In this document: positions 18,316 to 27,621 of the stretch, piece after piece
How the letters are laid out: each line of letters starts with the position of its first letter
How positions within the stretch are numbered: position 1 is the stretch's first letter
Assembly (NCBI RefSeq): GCF_001942495.1
Contig: NZ_MKZS01000001.1
Location: 53,189 to 107,161 of the forward strand
Length of the DNA stretch: 53,973 bases
Reading direction: 5' to 3'
DNA from: Moorena bouillonii PNG
GTDB lineage: Bacteria; Cyanobacteriota; Cyanobacteriia; Cyanobacteriales; Coleofasciculaceae
Notes under the pieces: generated by a model
What the model saw: only the letters and a program-made list of their open reading frames with translations
The model's database searches: none
What the model was told of the DNA's origin: nothing
Translations under genes and position numbers: made by a program

Positions 18316-19755
18316 CTATAATTGCCCAAATCCCTTCTTCTTCTTACCTTTTTTCTTTTTCTTGCCAGAGCCACTACCACGCCAACCAGGTAGATTACGA
18401 GGATTTCCACCACCCATACCACCGAACATACCACCTAAGCCCCCCATGGCTGGCATCTGACCTTGACCCATTTGCTGCATAAGCGATCGCATTCTGGTAA
18501 ATTCACTCACCAGACCCCTGACGTCTTTTTCCGTATGACCAGAACCTTGGGCAATGCGGCGGCGGCGGCTCGGAGAGCTAGCTAATAAATCTGGGTTACG
18601 ACGCTCCTCGGAGGTCATGGAGCTAATCATAGCTTCGGACTGCTTGAGCTTGGTTTCCCCTTGTTGAAGTTGAGAAGAACTGAGTTTGCCCATGCCTGGA
18701 ACTAGTTTCATCAAGCCACCAAGGGATCCCATGTTCTTTAACAGGCGCATCTGCTTCAAGAAATCGCTGAAGTCAAATTTTGCTTCCAGCATTTTCTGTT
18801 GCATCTGTTCAGCATCAGCGATGTCAATCTCTTCCTGGGCTTTCTCAACCAAGGTCAGTACATCCCCCATACCCAGAATCCGGGATGCCATGCGGTCAGG
18901 ATAAAATGGTTGTAGTGCCTCGACCTTTTCCCCAACCCCAACAAATTTAATCGGCTGACCTGAAATTTGCCTGACTGAAAGGGCAGCACCACCACGACTA
19001 TCCCCATCAAGTTTGGAGAGAATTGCCCCAGTAATACCGATTTGCTCATGGAAGGTGCGGGTCAGGGTTGCTGCTTCCTGACCAGTCATGGCATCCACCA
19101 CTAGTAGGGTATCGTGGGGTTGGACGGTTTCTTTGATGCGGGAGAGTTCTCCCATCATGTCTTGGTCGATTTGCAGTCGTCCCGCTGTATCGATAATTAC
19201 CGTATCGATAGCCATTGCTTTTGCCCGTTCTACCCCTTGACGAGCAATGTCTACTGGGTCAGCTTCTGTACCTAACTCAAACACCGGTACATCAATTTGT
19301 TTACCGAGGGTTACCAATTGATCAATGGCTGCGGGTCGATACACGTCTGTAGCCACTAGCAGACAGCTACGTTCTTGCTTACGCAGATGTAAAGCGAGTT
19401 TTGCACTAGCCGTAGTTTTACCAGTACCTTGTAGACCAGCCATTAGCACAACGGTTGGTGGGGTGTCTGCTTGGGCTAGGGGAATATTGGTTTCCCCCAT
19501 CACTTGCACCAGTTCGTCGTAGACTATTTTGATGAACTGCTGGTCAGGGCGAACACCTGATATGACTTCACTGCCTTGTGCTTTCGCTTCTACTCCAGCA
19601 ACGAAATCTTTGACTACTTGTAGGTTGACGTCTGCTGATAAGAGGGCGCGACGCACTTCTTTTAGGGCGTCTTGGATGTTAGAACTAGAGATCTTGTCCT
19701 GACCCCGTAGTTTTTTCCAAGCATCTTCTAAGCGTTCGGCGAGAGCATCAAACAT
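18316..19755 (-). CDS. ffh: Signal recognition particle protein Ffh
   Basis: A 479-residue SRP54 homologue. The N-domain (1-90) is followed by the G-domain with G1 GLQGTGKTT (107-115), DTAGR (189-193) and SKLDGDSRGGAALS (247-260), then a methionine-rich M-domain (about 300-440, KLVPGMGK, MTSEERRNPDLL, RRRRIAQGSG). It ends in a Gly/Met segment and a lysine-rich tail (GKKKKKGKKKK). It binds 4.5S/SRP RNA and targets nascent membrane proteins, including thylakoid ones, to the translocon. It heads the ffh-rpsP-KH-phoH set. Its stop codon abuts the repeat field. Confidence 0.97.
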   Translation of the reverse strand: MFDALAERLEDAWKKLRGQDKISSSNIQDALKEVRRALLSADVNLQVVKDFVAGVEAKAQGSEVISGVRPDQQFIKIVYDELVQVMGETNIPLAQADTPPTVVLMAGLQGTGKTTASAKLALHLRKQERSCLLVATDVYRPAAIDQLVTLGKQIDVPVFELGTEADPVDIARQGVERAKAMAIDTVIIDTAGRLQIDQDMMGELSRIKETVQPHDTLLVVDAMTGQEAATLTRTFHEQIGITGAILSKLDGDSRGGAALSVRQISGQPIKFVGVGEKVEALQPFYPDRMASRILGMGDVLTLVEKAQEEIDIADAEQMQQKMLEAKFDFSDFLKQMRLLKNMGSLGGLMKLVPGMGKLSSSQLQQGETKLKQSEAMISSMTSEERRNPDLLASSPSRRRRIAQGSGHTEKDVRGLVSEFTRMRSLMQQMGQGQMPAMGGLGGMFGGMGGGNPRNLPGWRGSGSGKKKKKGKKKKGFGQL

Positions 19756-19972
19756 ACGTCAATTGTCAATTGTGATGGTTTTGTTTTTATGGTTACTTTA
19801 CTGAGTCGCCAGAGTTTTGATATACCACACCTCTTAGCTACACACCTTACTAGCATAGCGCTTTTGGGGATTGTAGTTCAATGTGTTGGTAAGCATTTAA
19901 CCCTGGGCTATTCGTGACATTGATTCAAGGGTTTAAAATCAAGGGGTGACTTAAGAGCTACTGCGGAATTCG

Positions 19973-21040
19973 GTGAGCGTGAATCAACTTTCTGTGCAGA
20001 AGACCAGGGCTAGTTTTTCTCGATGCCAGCTACCACCACCCTTAAAACCGCCAGATGTATTGCGGGTAATTGTTCCAAGTGGAACCTTGCGTGAGGTTGA
20101 TGCTTTCAATCGGGGGATTGAGATTTGGCGATCCCGTGGCTACCATGTCCAATTACCACAGAACTGGAATGCTAGGGAAGGTTACCTAGCTGGGACTGAT
20201 AGTCAGCGACGCCAACAGTTGCTCGAAGCCTGTCTTGATCCCCAATGTCGGGGCATTCTCTGTGCTAGAGGAGGTTATGGTAGCGCTAGACTTCTGGAAG
20301 ACTGGATATGGCCAGAAGAGTTGAAGGTTGGCAGGTTGAAGGTTGTTCGCGAAGCGTGGCCTGTAACCTCGACCAACCTGCAACCTTCAACAAACCAACC
20401 TGTAACCTCGACCAACCTGCAACCTTCAACAAACCAACCTGTAACCTCTGCTTTGAAGTGGTTGATTGGTTTTTCTGATATTACTGCTTTACTGTGGAGT
20501 CTTGGTCAGATTGGGGTTTCCGGTGTTCATGGTCCGTTACTGACTACTATTGCTGGTGAACCGGAATGGTCACTCAATCGGTTGTTTGATTGGGTGGAAG
20601 GACGACCCATAGCTCCCTTGAAAGGGGTTGGTTGGGGAGGTGGTAAAGTTTCTGGTGTGTTGCTACCGGCTAATCTTACAGTCGCTACTCATCTGCTGGG
20701 TACACCCCTACAACCTTCCTTATCAGGAGTTATTCTTGCTCTAGAAGATGTCACCGAGGCTCCCTACCGCATTGACAGGATGTTGACTCAGTGGCGCATG
20801 AGTGGTGCAATGGCCGGGGTGAAAGGTATTGCCTTAGGGCGGTTTAGCCGTTGTGCTCCTCCCAAGGATGTTCCTAGCTGGACTGTGGAGGAAGTGTTGC
20901 GCGATCGCATTTGGGATCTGGGTATACCAGTTGTCTCTGACTTGCCTTTCGGTCACGATGGGGTGAACGCTGCCCTTCCTGTCGGACAGCTGGTTGAACT
21001 AGATGCTGAGGCCGGGACCTTGAGTTGGGTTGGAGGTTAG
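19973..21040 (+). CDS. LD-carboxypeptidase (peptidase S66) with in-frame repeat insertion
   Basis: A 355-residue S66 peptidase, which cleaves the terminal D-Ala from muramoyl tetrapeptides in murein recycling. The start is GTG at 19973. The family triad is present: nucleophile S168 (IGFSDIT), E259 (LALEDV) and H329 (LPFGHD). Before it, ARGGYGSARLL is the conserved substrate-side segment. Between residues 117 and 158 sits an extra stretch (LKVVREAWPVTSTNLQPST, then a second NQPVTSTNLQPST copy) that is encoded by dispersed repeat DNA and does not match the family. The frame is kept, so activity is possible if the loop is tolerated. It diverges from ffh. Confidence 0.9.
   Translation: MSVNQLSVQKTRASFSRCQLPPPLKPPDVLRVIVPSGTLREVDAFNRGIEIWRSRGYHVQLPQNWNAREGYLAGTDSQRRQQLLEACLDPQCRGILCARGGYGSARLLEDWIWPEELKVGRLKVVREAWPVTSTNLQPSTNQPVTSTNLQPSTNQPVTSALKWLIGFSDITALLWSLGQIGVSGVHGPLLTTIAGEPEWSLNRLFDWVEGRPIAPLKGVGWGGGKVSGVLLPANLTVATHLLGTPLQPSLSGVILALEDVTEAPYRIDRMLTQWRMSGAMAGVKGIALGRFSRCAPPKDVPSWTVEEVLRDRIWDLGIPVVSDLPFGHDGVNAALPVGQLVELDAEAGTLSWVGG
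20321..20446. repeat. Dispersed repeat inserted in the LD-carboxypeptidase gene
   Basis: GTTGAAGGTTGGCAGGTTG, a GTTCGCGAAGCGTGGCC unit of the dispersed family, and two copies of ACCTCGACCAACCTGCAACC lie within the gene. Left and right halves are partly complementary, so the insert can fold as a long hairpin. Length is a multiple of three. Confidence 0.85.
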
Positions 21041-21265
21041 CCGGTTAGCAGGTTAGCCGGTTAGCAGGTTGAAAGTTGGCAGGTTGAAAGTTGGCAGGTT
21101 GTTCGCTTAGCGTGGCCTTTTGGCCAAGGTTAGCCAGTTAGCCGGTTAGCCAGTTAGCCGGTTAGCCAGTTAGCCGGTTAGCAGGTTGAAGCTGGAAAGC
21201 TTGTTATTCCCTTTGTTCCCATCACCTTTTAACGTTCGCGTAGCGTGGCCTTTTGGCCAAGGCAC
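21041..21265. repeat. Repeat field after the LD-carboxypeptidase
   Basis: GTTAGCCG/GTTAGCAG units alternate with GTTGAAAGTTGGCA units. Two GCGTGGCCTTTTGGCCAAGG units (about 21100-21128 and 21235-21262) belong to the GGCCACGCTACGCGAAC family in opposite orientation to that at 8.6 kb. Confidence 0.9.
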
Positions 21266-21345
21266 CGTCTTAAAATGTAACTTATTATTAACACTTTTTT
21301 CATCTTCTCAAATCAGGAGAGTAAAGGGAATACCAGCATGATAAG

Positions 21346-21373
21346 CTGACAAATACACTTAAAAAAGTATAAT
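21346..21373 (+). promoter_or_regulatory. Candidate hemE promoter
   Basis: CTGACA and TATAAT are separated by 16 bases, with the -10 box ending 14 bases before the hemE ATG. The resulting leader would be very short, so the fit is plausible but not firm. Confidence 0.4.
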
Positions 21374-21387
21374 AGGATAGATGCCAT

Positions 21388-22449
21388 ATGGCTGGGTCAA
21401 CCCAGGTTCCTTATTTGTTGAGGGCGGCTCGTGGTGAGGAGTTAGAGCGCCCCCCTGTGTGGATGATGCGACAGGCAGGTCGTTATATGAAGGTTTATCG
21501 CGATTTACGGGATAAGTATCCGAGTTTTCGCGAGCGCTCCGAAAATCCAGACATCGCGATTGAGATTTCTCTACAACCCTGGAAAGCGTTTAAACCAGAT
21601 GGAGTGATTTTGTTCTCTGATATTCTAACTCCATTGCCAGGGATTGGTATCGATTTTGATATTGTCGAAAGTAAAGGGCCAATCATTAACCAACCGATTC
21701 GTACCCAGGAACAAATTGACCAGCTACATCTGTTGGATTTAGAGAAATTTGGGTTTATCCGGAAAATTTTGAAGGCGCTACGGCAAGAAGTGGGCAATGA
21801 CGCAGCAGTGCTGGGCTTTGTCGGTGCTCCCTGGACTTTGGGCGCTTATGCCATTGAGGGTAAAAGTTCTAAAAATTACTCCATCATTAAAGGGATGGCC
21901 TTCTCACAACCAGCTATGCTACACCAATTCTTGGGTAAGCTAGCTGATGCGATCGCTATTTATGTCCGTTACCAAATCAATAGCGGTGCTCAGGTTATAC
22001 AAATGTTTGACTCTTGGGCAGGTGAACTGAGTCCCCAAGACTACGAAACCTTTGCCTTACCCTATCAGCAGCGAGTAGTACAGCAGGTTAAAGCAACTCA
22101 CCCAGATACTCCCTTCATTCTCTATATCAGTGGTAGCGCTGGAGTGCTTGAACGCATGGGACAATCGGGGGTTGATATGGTCAGCGTAGACTGGACCGTA
22201 GACATGGCAGAAGCTAGAAAAAGATTGGGTCCTGATATGAAAGTTCAGGGCAATATCGACCCAGGAGTGCTCTTTGGGTCACAAGCTTTTATTCGCGATC
22301 GCATTGTCGATACTATTCGCAAAGCTGGCCACGAAGGTCATATCTTAAATCTTGGTCATGGTGTTTTACCCGGCACTCCAGAAGATAATGTTAGATTCTT
22401 CTTTGAAACTGCCAAACAGGCAGATCAATTAATGGCTGTTCATGCATAA
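21388..22449 (+). CDS. hemE: Uroporphyrinogen decarboxylase
   Basis: A 353-residue enzyme converting uroporphyrinogen III to coproporphyrinogen III in heme and chlorophyll synthesis, cytosolic. The signature [14 protein letters not shown] is at about 21-34; further family blocks are [55 protein letters not shown] and [17 protein letters not shown]. Length and start are normal. It stands between a repeat field and a candidate RNA, with no operon partner. Confidence 0.98.
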   Translation: MAGSTQVPYLLRAARGEELERPPVWMMRQAGRYMKVYRDLRDKYPSFRERSENPDIAIEISLQPWKAFKPDGVILFSDILTPLPGIGIDFDIVESKGPIINQPIRTQEQIDQLHLLDLEKFGFIRKILKALRQEVGNDAAVLGFVGAPWTLGAYAIEGKSSKNYSIIKGMAFSQPAMLHQFLGKLADAIAIYVRYQINSGAQVIQMFDSWAGELSPQDYETFALPYQQRVVQQVKATHPDTPFILYISGSAGVLERMGQSGVDMVSVDWTVDMAEARKRLGPDMKVQGNIDPGVLFGSQAFIRDRIVDTIRKAGHEGHILNLGHGVLPGTPEDNVRFFFETAKQADQLMAVHA

Positions 22450-22522
22450 TAGTCGATAAAACAATAGAGAGTAGAGAATCGACAACCAGATTCTGTGCCA
22501 TTTTCTCCCTCTAGCAGTCATA

Positions 22523-22670
22523 GGTTCGGGGAGCGCTAGTCCTCCCTAGGGTATCCTTCGGTCAGAGTTGGACCGGGCTTTCAAGGTGCAGACGTTTACT
22601 TGTCCACGTAGCCCCTCCAATAAATGGAATCCTCGCTTCAGTCTCATCCCCTTGAAGGGGATGAGATTAA
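22523..22670 (+). ncRNA. Candidate structured RNA, possibly an orphan TnpB guide-RNA scaffold
   Basis: This noncoding stretch has several local pairings: GGTC...GACC (about 22560-22575), GGGCT...AGCCC (about 22577-22615), and at 22642-22666 a perfect 25-base palindrome with arms TCTCATCCCCTT and AAGGGGATGAGA. Its look recalls the right ends of IS200/IS605 elements, where a guide RNA overlaps and follows tnpB, but no tnpB is adjacent. The strand and the RNA nature are inferred. Confidence 0.35.
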
Positions 22671-22876
22671 CAACCTTATACAACTATCTTGAGAGTGCAG
22701 ATACTTGATTAGACGACTAAGGATAGAATCCTTCAAGATGCATCACCACAACAATAAAGGAAGTGTTCTTCACTCGATCAAAACCTTCTTGTACCCCTAG
22801 AAGTAGTTGACCTAGTTGTTTGTTTGTGTTAGGTCAGGATCGGGAGTACATAATTAAATCTAAAATTCAAAATCCC

Positions 22877-23872
22877 ATGACCTCTAAGCGGATTTTTATC
22901 ACTGGTGCTAGTGGCTGCATTGGTCACTACATCACTGAAGCCTTAAGTCTCGACACTGACCATGAGTTGTATTTGTTAGTCAGAAACCCTGACAAATTAA
23001 AGTTTGACGACTTGAAGTTTGGCGACAAGGGGCGTGCTGGCATTACCATCCTAAAAGGTGACCTGCGCCAGATTGAAGACTTTGGTGGCTTGCTCAAGAC
23101 CATGGATGCAGCAATTCTGGCAGCAACCGCTTGGGGAGGGCAACAGGAAACATTTGATATTAACGTTGTCAAAACTATCGAGTTAATCAACTTGCTTGAC
23201 CCTACTGTTTGTGAGCAAGTAATTTATTTCTCTACTGCTAGCGTATTGGATAGGAATAATCAATTACTGAAAGAAGCTGGTGAACTTGGAACAGAATATA
23301 TCTATTCCAAATACACTTGTCTGAAGCGCTTATCCCAATTAGCGATCGCTCCTAAGATTACTACCCTCTTTCCTACCTTGGTACTGGGGGGAGATGAAAC
23401 TAAACCCTACTCCCATCTGTCATCGGGACTCCCAGATATTGTCAAATGGATTAACTTGATTCGTTGGTTTAGAGCTGATGGCAGTTTCCACTTCATCCAC
23501 GCCCAAGATATTGCTCAGGTCGTGCGATACCTGATTGATCATCATCCCTATCAAGGATTGAGTGCAGAAGCAGAGTGGATGTCTAGCGGTAGATTGGTTT
23601 TGGGTTGTCAGCCGTTGAGTGTCAACCAAGCCGTAGAAGAAGTTTGTAGGTATCTTGGTATTCAAATTTATTTTCGCCTACCATTGTTTATCTGGCTTGC
23701 CAATATCTTTATTGTGCTGTTCCGGATTCAGATGGATCCTTGGAGTCGGTTTTCCTTGAATTACAGACATTTTATTTATCACAACCCCGTTAATCCAAGC
23801 ACCTTTGGTTTACCGACTTACTGTCCTACACTTACTGACGTTCTGAAAGTTAGTGGCATTAGCAGAGAGTAG
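22877..23872 (+). CDS. NAD(P)-dependent epimerase/dehydratase-like protein
   Basis: A 331-residue extended-SDR protein. The Rossmann motif GASGCIG lies at residues 10-16 (ITGASGCIGHYI). An active-site-like tyrosine/lysine pair is seen as EYIYSKYTCLKRL, preceded by FSTAS, so the YxxxK pattern is present. The C-terminal part has a hydrophobic segment (LPLFIWLANIFIVLF, about 270-285) that may lie at the membrane. The substrate is unknown, probably a nucleotide sugar or sterol-like alcohol. A TTG-started frame from 22820 would add 19 residues; the ATG directly before the Rossmann strand is preferred. No operon partner. Confidence 0.87.
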   Translation: MTSKRIFITGASGCIGHYITEALSLDTDHELYLLVRNPDKLKFDDLKFGDKGRAGITILKGDLRQIEDFGGLLKTMDAAILAATAWGGQQETFDINVVKTIELINLLDPTVCEQVIYFSTASVLDRNNQLLKEAGELGTEYIYSKYTCLKRLSQLAIAPKITTLFPTLVLGGDETKPYSHLSSGLPDIVKWINLIRWFRADGSFHFIHAQDIAQVVRYLIDHHPYQGLSAEAEWMSSGRLVLGCQPLSVNQAVEEVCRYLGIQIYFRLPLFIWLANIFIVLFRIQMDPWSRFSLNYRHFIYHNPVNPSTFGLPTYCPTLTDVLKVSGISRE

Positions 23873-24259
23873 ATTTTTAAAATCGTGACACTTTAAACTA
23901 GAAACAGGACTCCTAGTTAACTTGTCTTTAATTTTTGAATTGCTGGAATCTAAATTATGCTTAATTCTAACATAAAGCGTTTCTCATAGCTACGAGAAAC
24001 GCTATAGATATCTCAGGTAATAGATAATCTGGAATTGCTCTGGGGGTAATACAAGCACCCCAAAATACTGACCAGCTTTAACTTTACCAGCTCTAACTTT
24101 ACACCAGCTTTAGGTTTAAGGTCACTATGCTCCACAACTATACATAGAGAATCATGAGCATATTTTCAATTACTCATACCAAGTTGCGGACAAACGTACA
24201 ACTTTCTCTTCCCCAAATCTCTCCATCTCTCCATCTCCCCATCTCCCCATCTCCCCATC
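23873..24259. other. Gene-free stretch with a small palindrome
   Basis: No gene. AGCGTTTCTC and GAGAAACGCT (23976-24003) form a ten-pair hairpin without a T-run, typical of scattered cyanobacterial palindromes. From 24208 there is a CTCCCCAT run leading into the MITE. Confidence 0.6.
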
Positions 24260-24552
24260 CTTACAAGGGTAGGTTTTTTACAAAGGGGCGAGTAGGTACT
24301 TTGATTGTCTTGATGCAGTCGCTCATGGGGGAAACCACGGCAGTCGCTCATGGGGGGAACCCCCAAGACCGCGCTGCCTTCCCAAGACCGCGCTGCATCG
24401 CTACGTAGAAATTCCTCAAAATATGTATCAAAATACACACTAGTTTCCGGGATAATTCTCCCCATTTCCCGCTTTTCCCGATTCCCGATTCCCGATTCCC
24501 GATTCCCGATTCCCGACTCCCGACCCAAATGTAAAAAACCTACCCCTGTGAG
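24260..24552. mobile_element. MITE copy 1, 293 bp
   Basis: Terminal inverted repeats of 23 bp match at 21 positions: TTACAAGGGTAGGTTTTTTA at the left, TAAAAAACCTACCCCTGTGA at the right. The interior holds a duplicated CAGTCGCTCATGGGGG unit, a duplicated AGACCGCGCTGC unit and an ATTCCCG heptamer array (24475-24525). A second element with the same ends is at 39083-39294. No transposase gene; no target duplication was recognised. Confidence 0.75.
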
Positions 24553-25330
24553 ATCTCCCCATCTCCCTATCTCCCTATCTCCCTATCCAAGCAATCTACT
24601 ATCTTTGAATCTAACTGGGTATCAGAACTCAATTACTGAGAACTAACTCCCTGATTATTCCCTCCAAGTTGGATAAAAATCAGGTTAATAAATTGCATAA
24701 CTGAATTGGCTAAAACCAATCTAAATAAGGATTATAGCCGACCGGTCATTTTTCAGTAAATTGGTAATTATTGATTAGTGCTTTGTAGTTTATTGACGAT
24801 TAACGATTAGTTATTACCCATTACCAAACACAAGCTATTCAAGGCTTTTCAGCACATTTTAATCATCCAACGAAAGCTTTTTATAAATTCTTTACTTGCT
24901 GGAAATTCAGTTCACAAAGTCTTTAAATAATCAATACGTATAATTACGCTGACTTTATAATTAATAGCGATTTTTTCGCTTATTCTTAATCTAGAAATGC
25001 AATTCTTAAGCTGTCAGATGACGCCCTAAGCGCATGCTAAGCTTACCAGCTAGCTGTAAGCGATTGCCTGAGCTTAATACTTACCTAGAAATAGGGATTT
25101 TTTTCCGGATCAAAAATGATATTAATAAAAAAAATAACCATTCTTTATAATCATTTTCCGGATTTTGTGTTGGCACCAATAAATATCTGTGATCACTGTT
25201 GAATGCAACAATGACAACACTAGTATCAGAACAATTATTGTGCCTTTAATTTCCCAAATTGAACTGCAAATTTAGGCAGTTCAAAAAAAACTTCGCTGGC
25301 TGAAATTTATTCCACAACACCCAGAAAATT
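24553..25330. other. Gene-free A/T-rich stretch before the PEP-CTERM gene
   Basis: Nearly 780 bases without a gene. From 24,650 on it is A/T-rich with several TTACC/GGTAAT copies. It must include the promoter of the PEP-CTERM-like gene at its right end, but no confident box pair was placed. Confidence 0.5.
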
Positions 25331-26170
25331 ATGAAAATGAACAAAACCATTGCTAAAAAATTATTACTGTTCGCTACAGTAACCAGTTCCGTTCTCGCTG
25401 CTGCACCAAGTTTGGCTGCTACTTTCGCTTTGTCTAAAGGATCCTTCGACTTCAGAAACTTTAGTACTGATCCTCTAGAAGTCGTTACCCTGGCTGAAGC
25501 CGACACTTTTGTGATTTCAAGTGGGGGTGATGTGATTGCTGAGGCGAACGCGGAGTCAAGTTTTAACCCTGATTCACCCAATCCACTAAAACGAGCTCGT
25601 AATAAATCTTTGAGTACCGCTGAGGGTGAAGGAAGCAACTACCGTGGTGTGGCGGAAAGTTTTGCTGAACTTATCGGTTACAACTTTTTTGTCGATGCAG
25701 GGGAAACCTTTTCTTTCGATTTCAATGGTTTTCTCGATCTAATCACCAAGATCGACAATCCACCTGCTGAAAGTGCAAGTGCCGAGGGCACCGTAGTTTT
25801 CGAGTTATACTATAGCAATGACTTGAGTACTCCCATCGACTTCTTCGATCTCTATGGTAACTTAGAGACTCTAGGAGATGATGATTTCCTTGAGTCTGCT
25901 CACAGTGAAAATGTGTTTGCTGATAACGACTTTACTAAGTTGTTTGGAGGAAAAAACGAAATTGCTCTGGCTGATATTCAGGGTTATTATGAGCGCACTT
26001 TCGAGACAGCCACTTATTTGACCTTAGTCGAAGCTAAAACAAATAAGGTAACCGTTAAAGCTCCTGAATCGTCAAACTTGCTAGGCTTACTTTTCTTAGG
26101 TTTACTGAGCATTGGATACCGAGTCAAAACTAAAACTTTGACTGATAAGTCAAAACTATTAAGGGATTAA
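25331..26170 (+). CDS. Exported protein with PEP-CTERM-like anchor (PES variant)
   Basis: A 279-residue protein. The N-terminus is a signal peptide (KKLLLFATVTSSVLAAAPSLAA, about 9-30). The mature part is acidic and beta-rich without a recognised domain. The end has the tripartite PEP-CTERM layout: a PES motif (in KAPESS), a hydrophobic helix (LLGLLFLGLLSIGY) and a basic tail (RVKTKTLTDKSK). PEP-CTERM proteins are sorted by an exosortase, which is not in the window. PES in place of PEP and a long tail make the call less certain. The gene is alone, on the strand opposite to the secretion cluster that follows. Confidence 0.8.
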   Translation: MKMNKTIAKKLLLFATVTSSVLAAAPSLAATFALSKGSFDFRNFSTDPLEVVTLAEADTFVISSGGDVIAEANAESSFNPDSPNPLKRARNKSLSTAEGEGSNYRGVAESFAELIGYNFFVDAGETFSFDFNGFLDLITKIDNPPAESASAEGTVVFELYYSNDLSTPIDFFDLYGNLETLGDDDFLESAHSENVFADNDFTKLFGGKNEIALADIQGYYERTFETATYLTLVEAKTNKVTVKAPESSNLLGLLFLGLLSIGYRVKTKTLTDKSKLLRD

Positions 26171-26393
26171 TTATACTATTAAGTATAATTAATCTCGGTT
26201 AATCACATATCAATTATTCCCTGGATTGTTGCTAATTAGGAATTAGTAATCGGTAATGGAGAATCGTAAACTACCAATTACTAATCCTCCAAGTATTAAT
26301 TACCAGCTCAGTAATATGATAATTAGTCAACGGGATTTGATATAATTAGTGATTAGTTAGCAAAAATACCGCTAGTGGGAGCATTTTGCTCCC

Positions 26394-26612
26394 TTATTTT
26401 TTCTCTGATCTCGCTCTCTTCTTTTTTGTCGTAGAAGATGCAACGCTAGAGCTGGAACTTCTACTATAACTCCTGCCCGACTCTCTGGTCACAGTAACCT
26501 CTTGACTAGTGTTTGCTTGCTCACCAGATGCAAATGTCCTACTTTCGGCTTGGACTACTATATTTCCATCTGGTGAAACTATCCATTTTCTGATTATCCG
26601 GGAGCGAATCAT
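26394..26612 (-). CDS. Small basic serine-rich protein, unknown
   Basis: A 72-residue protein. The first 45 residues could form a small beta-rich unit (IIRKWIVSPDGNIVVQAESR), then comes a Ser-rich stretch (SYSRSSSSSVASSTT) and a Lys/Arg end (KKKRARSEKK). No family was recognised. It is the last gene on the minus strand of the double-glycine peptide cluster, 126 bp after the prolyl isomerase, with a T-rich stretch right at its 3' end. The short size, spacing and position make it a plausible cluster member. Confidence 0.6.
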   Translation of the reverse strand: MIRSRIIRKWIVSPDGNIVVQAESRTFASGEQANTSQEVTVTRESGRSYSRSSSSSVASSTTKKKRARSEKK

Positions 26613-26738
26613 AATTTAATGCCTCCATGGCTTTGTTGATTGAGATTTACCTACTTTAAAGGGTAAGCATTCAGCTGATAGCACCTCAAGTAGCGGATTA
26701 GCTTACTTACCCATTACCCATTACCCTCAATCATGCCA

Positions 26739-27521
26739 CTACTGACCCAACGCCTCAACAGTTTGACTCTCAACATTATCAAGCATAGTGTCACTATGAA
26801 GCATATAGTTTAGTTCACGATTGAGCCAATCCTGAAACAGTCTATCCAATATCTCGTCGTACCTTTCCGGTGTTAACTCAGCAGGGATAAACCTTTCTAC
26901 CATCAAGATATGATAACCCTGAGGAGTTTTGACCGGATTGACTACTTGTCCAATAGGTACACCAAAAACAATCGCTGCTATATCTGAACGTAAATTCCAA
27001 CGGTAAAGCTTTCCTTCAAAACCGCACTTCTGTCGGCGTTCCTCATCAATGTCGTAGATATGAGCTGCTTGATAAAAGCTAATTTCTTTTTCTTCAATTT
27101 GATAGAATAGTTCTTGGGCAAGTTTCTCGTTAGCTACAATAATTTGATAGAGCAAGATTTGGTCAAAATCTAGTCGGTTTTGACCAAAAAACTTTTCTAC
27201 GTCTTTATCAAATAGACACTTGGATAACTTTTTAGCTAGCAATTGCTGGCGAATTCCGGCTTCCCAGTCATCAGAAGTAATCATATTATCCGCTAGCCAA
27301 GCTAGGGTGTCTGAAGCCTTCTCCAACCGATTTTCGTGACGGAATTTATCGGCTTCCGCCTGAATTTCTTCGGCGGTGAGAGTTAAGTTTCTTTCCGCAG
27401 CAGCTCGATTAATAACTTTTTGATACAAAATTTTTTCAGAGACCTCTTTGAGCTGGATTTCTCGTTTCAGAAACTCAGTAATTTCTTGTGGTTCAAGGGA
27501 TGCTCTAGAAAGAATAGTCAT
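26739..27521 (-). CDS. Parvulin-type peptidyl-prolyl isomerase (SurA/PpiC-like)
   Basis: A 260-residue protein with a helical N-terminal region (SurA_N-like, about 10-110) and a C-terminal parvulin domain (about 125-220) with GFEGKLYRWNLRSDIAAIVFG and the end motif NPVKTPQGYHILMVER. No signal peptide is visible, so it is probably cytosolic. Isomerases of this type occur next to C39 exporter/HlyD genes in cyanobacteria, where a role in handling the exported peptides is suspected. It follows the RTX gene by 100 bp on the same strand and may be cotranscribed. The role in export is inferred from position. Confidence 0.85.
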   Translation of the reverse strand: MTILSRASLEPQEITEFLKREIQLKEVSEKILYQKVINRAAAERNLTLTAEEIQAEADKFRHENRLEKASDTLAWLADNMITSDDWEAGIRQQLLAKKLSKCLFDKDVEKFFGQNRLDFDQILLYQIIVANEKLAQELFYQIEEKEISFYQAAHIYDIDEERRQKCGFEGKLYRWNLRSDIAAIVFGVPIGQVVNPVKTPQGYHILMVERFIPAELTPERYDEILDRLFQDWLNRELNYMLHSDTMLDNVESQTVEALGQ

Positions 27522-27621
27522 GGTTAGGTTTTCCTAGCTCAGATTTTAGCTGATGGGGTAATCGGGCAATATATGAGTTAACAGATGTAAGGGATGGGGT
27601 GATTCCGACTACTTATCAATT

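Noticed and set aside
24154-24646. Overlapping short frames on both strands at 24.2-24.6 kb
   Set aside because: They are readings of heptamer arrays and MITE sequence without family similarity or ribosome binding sites.
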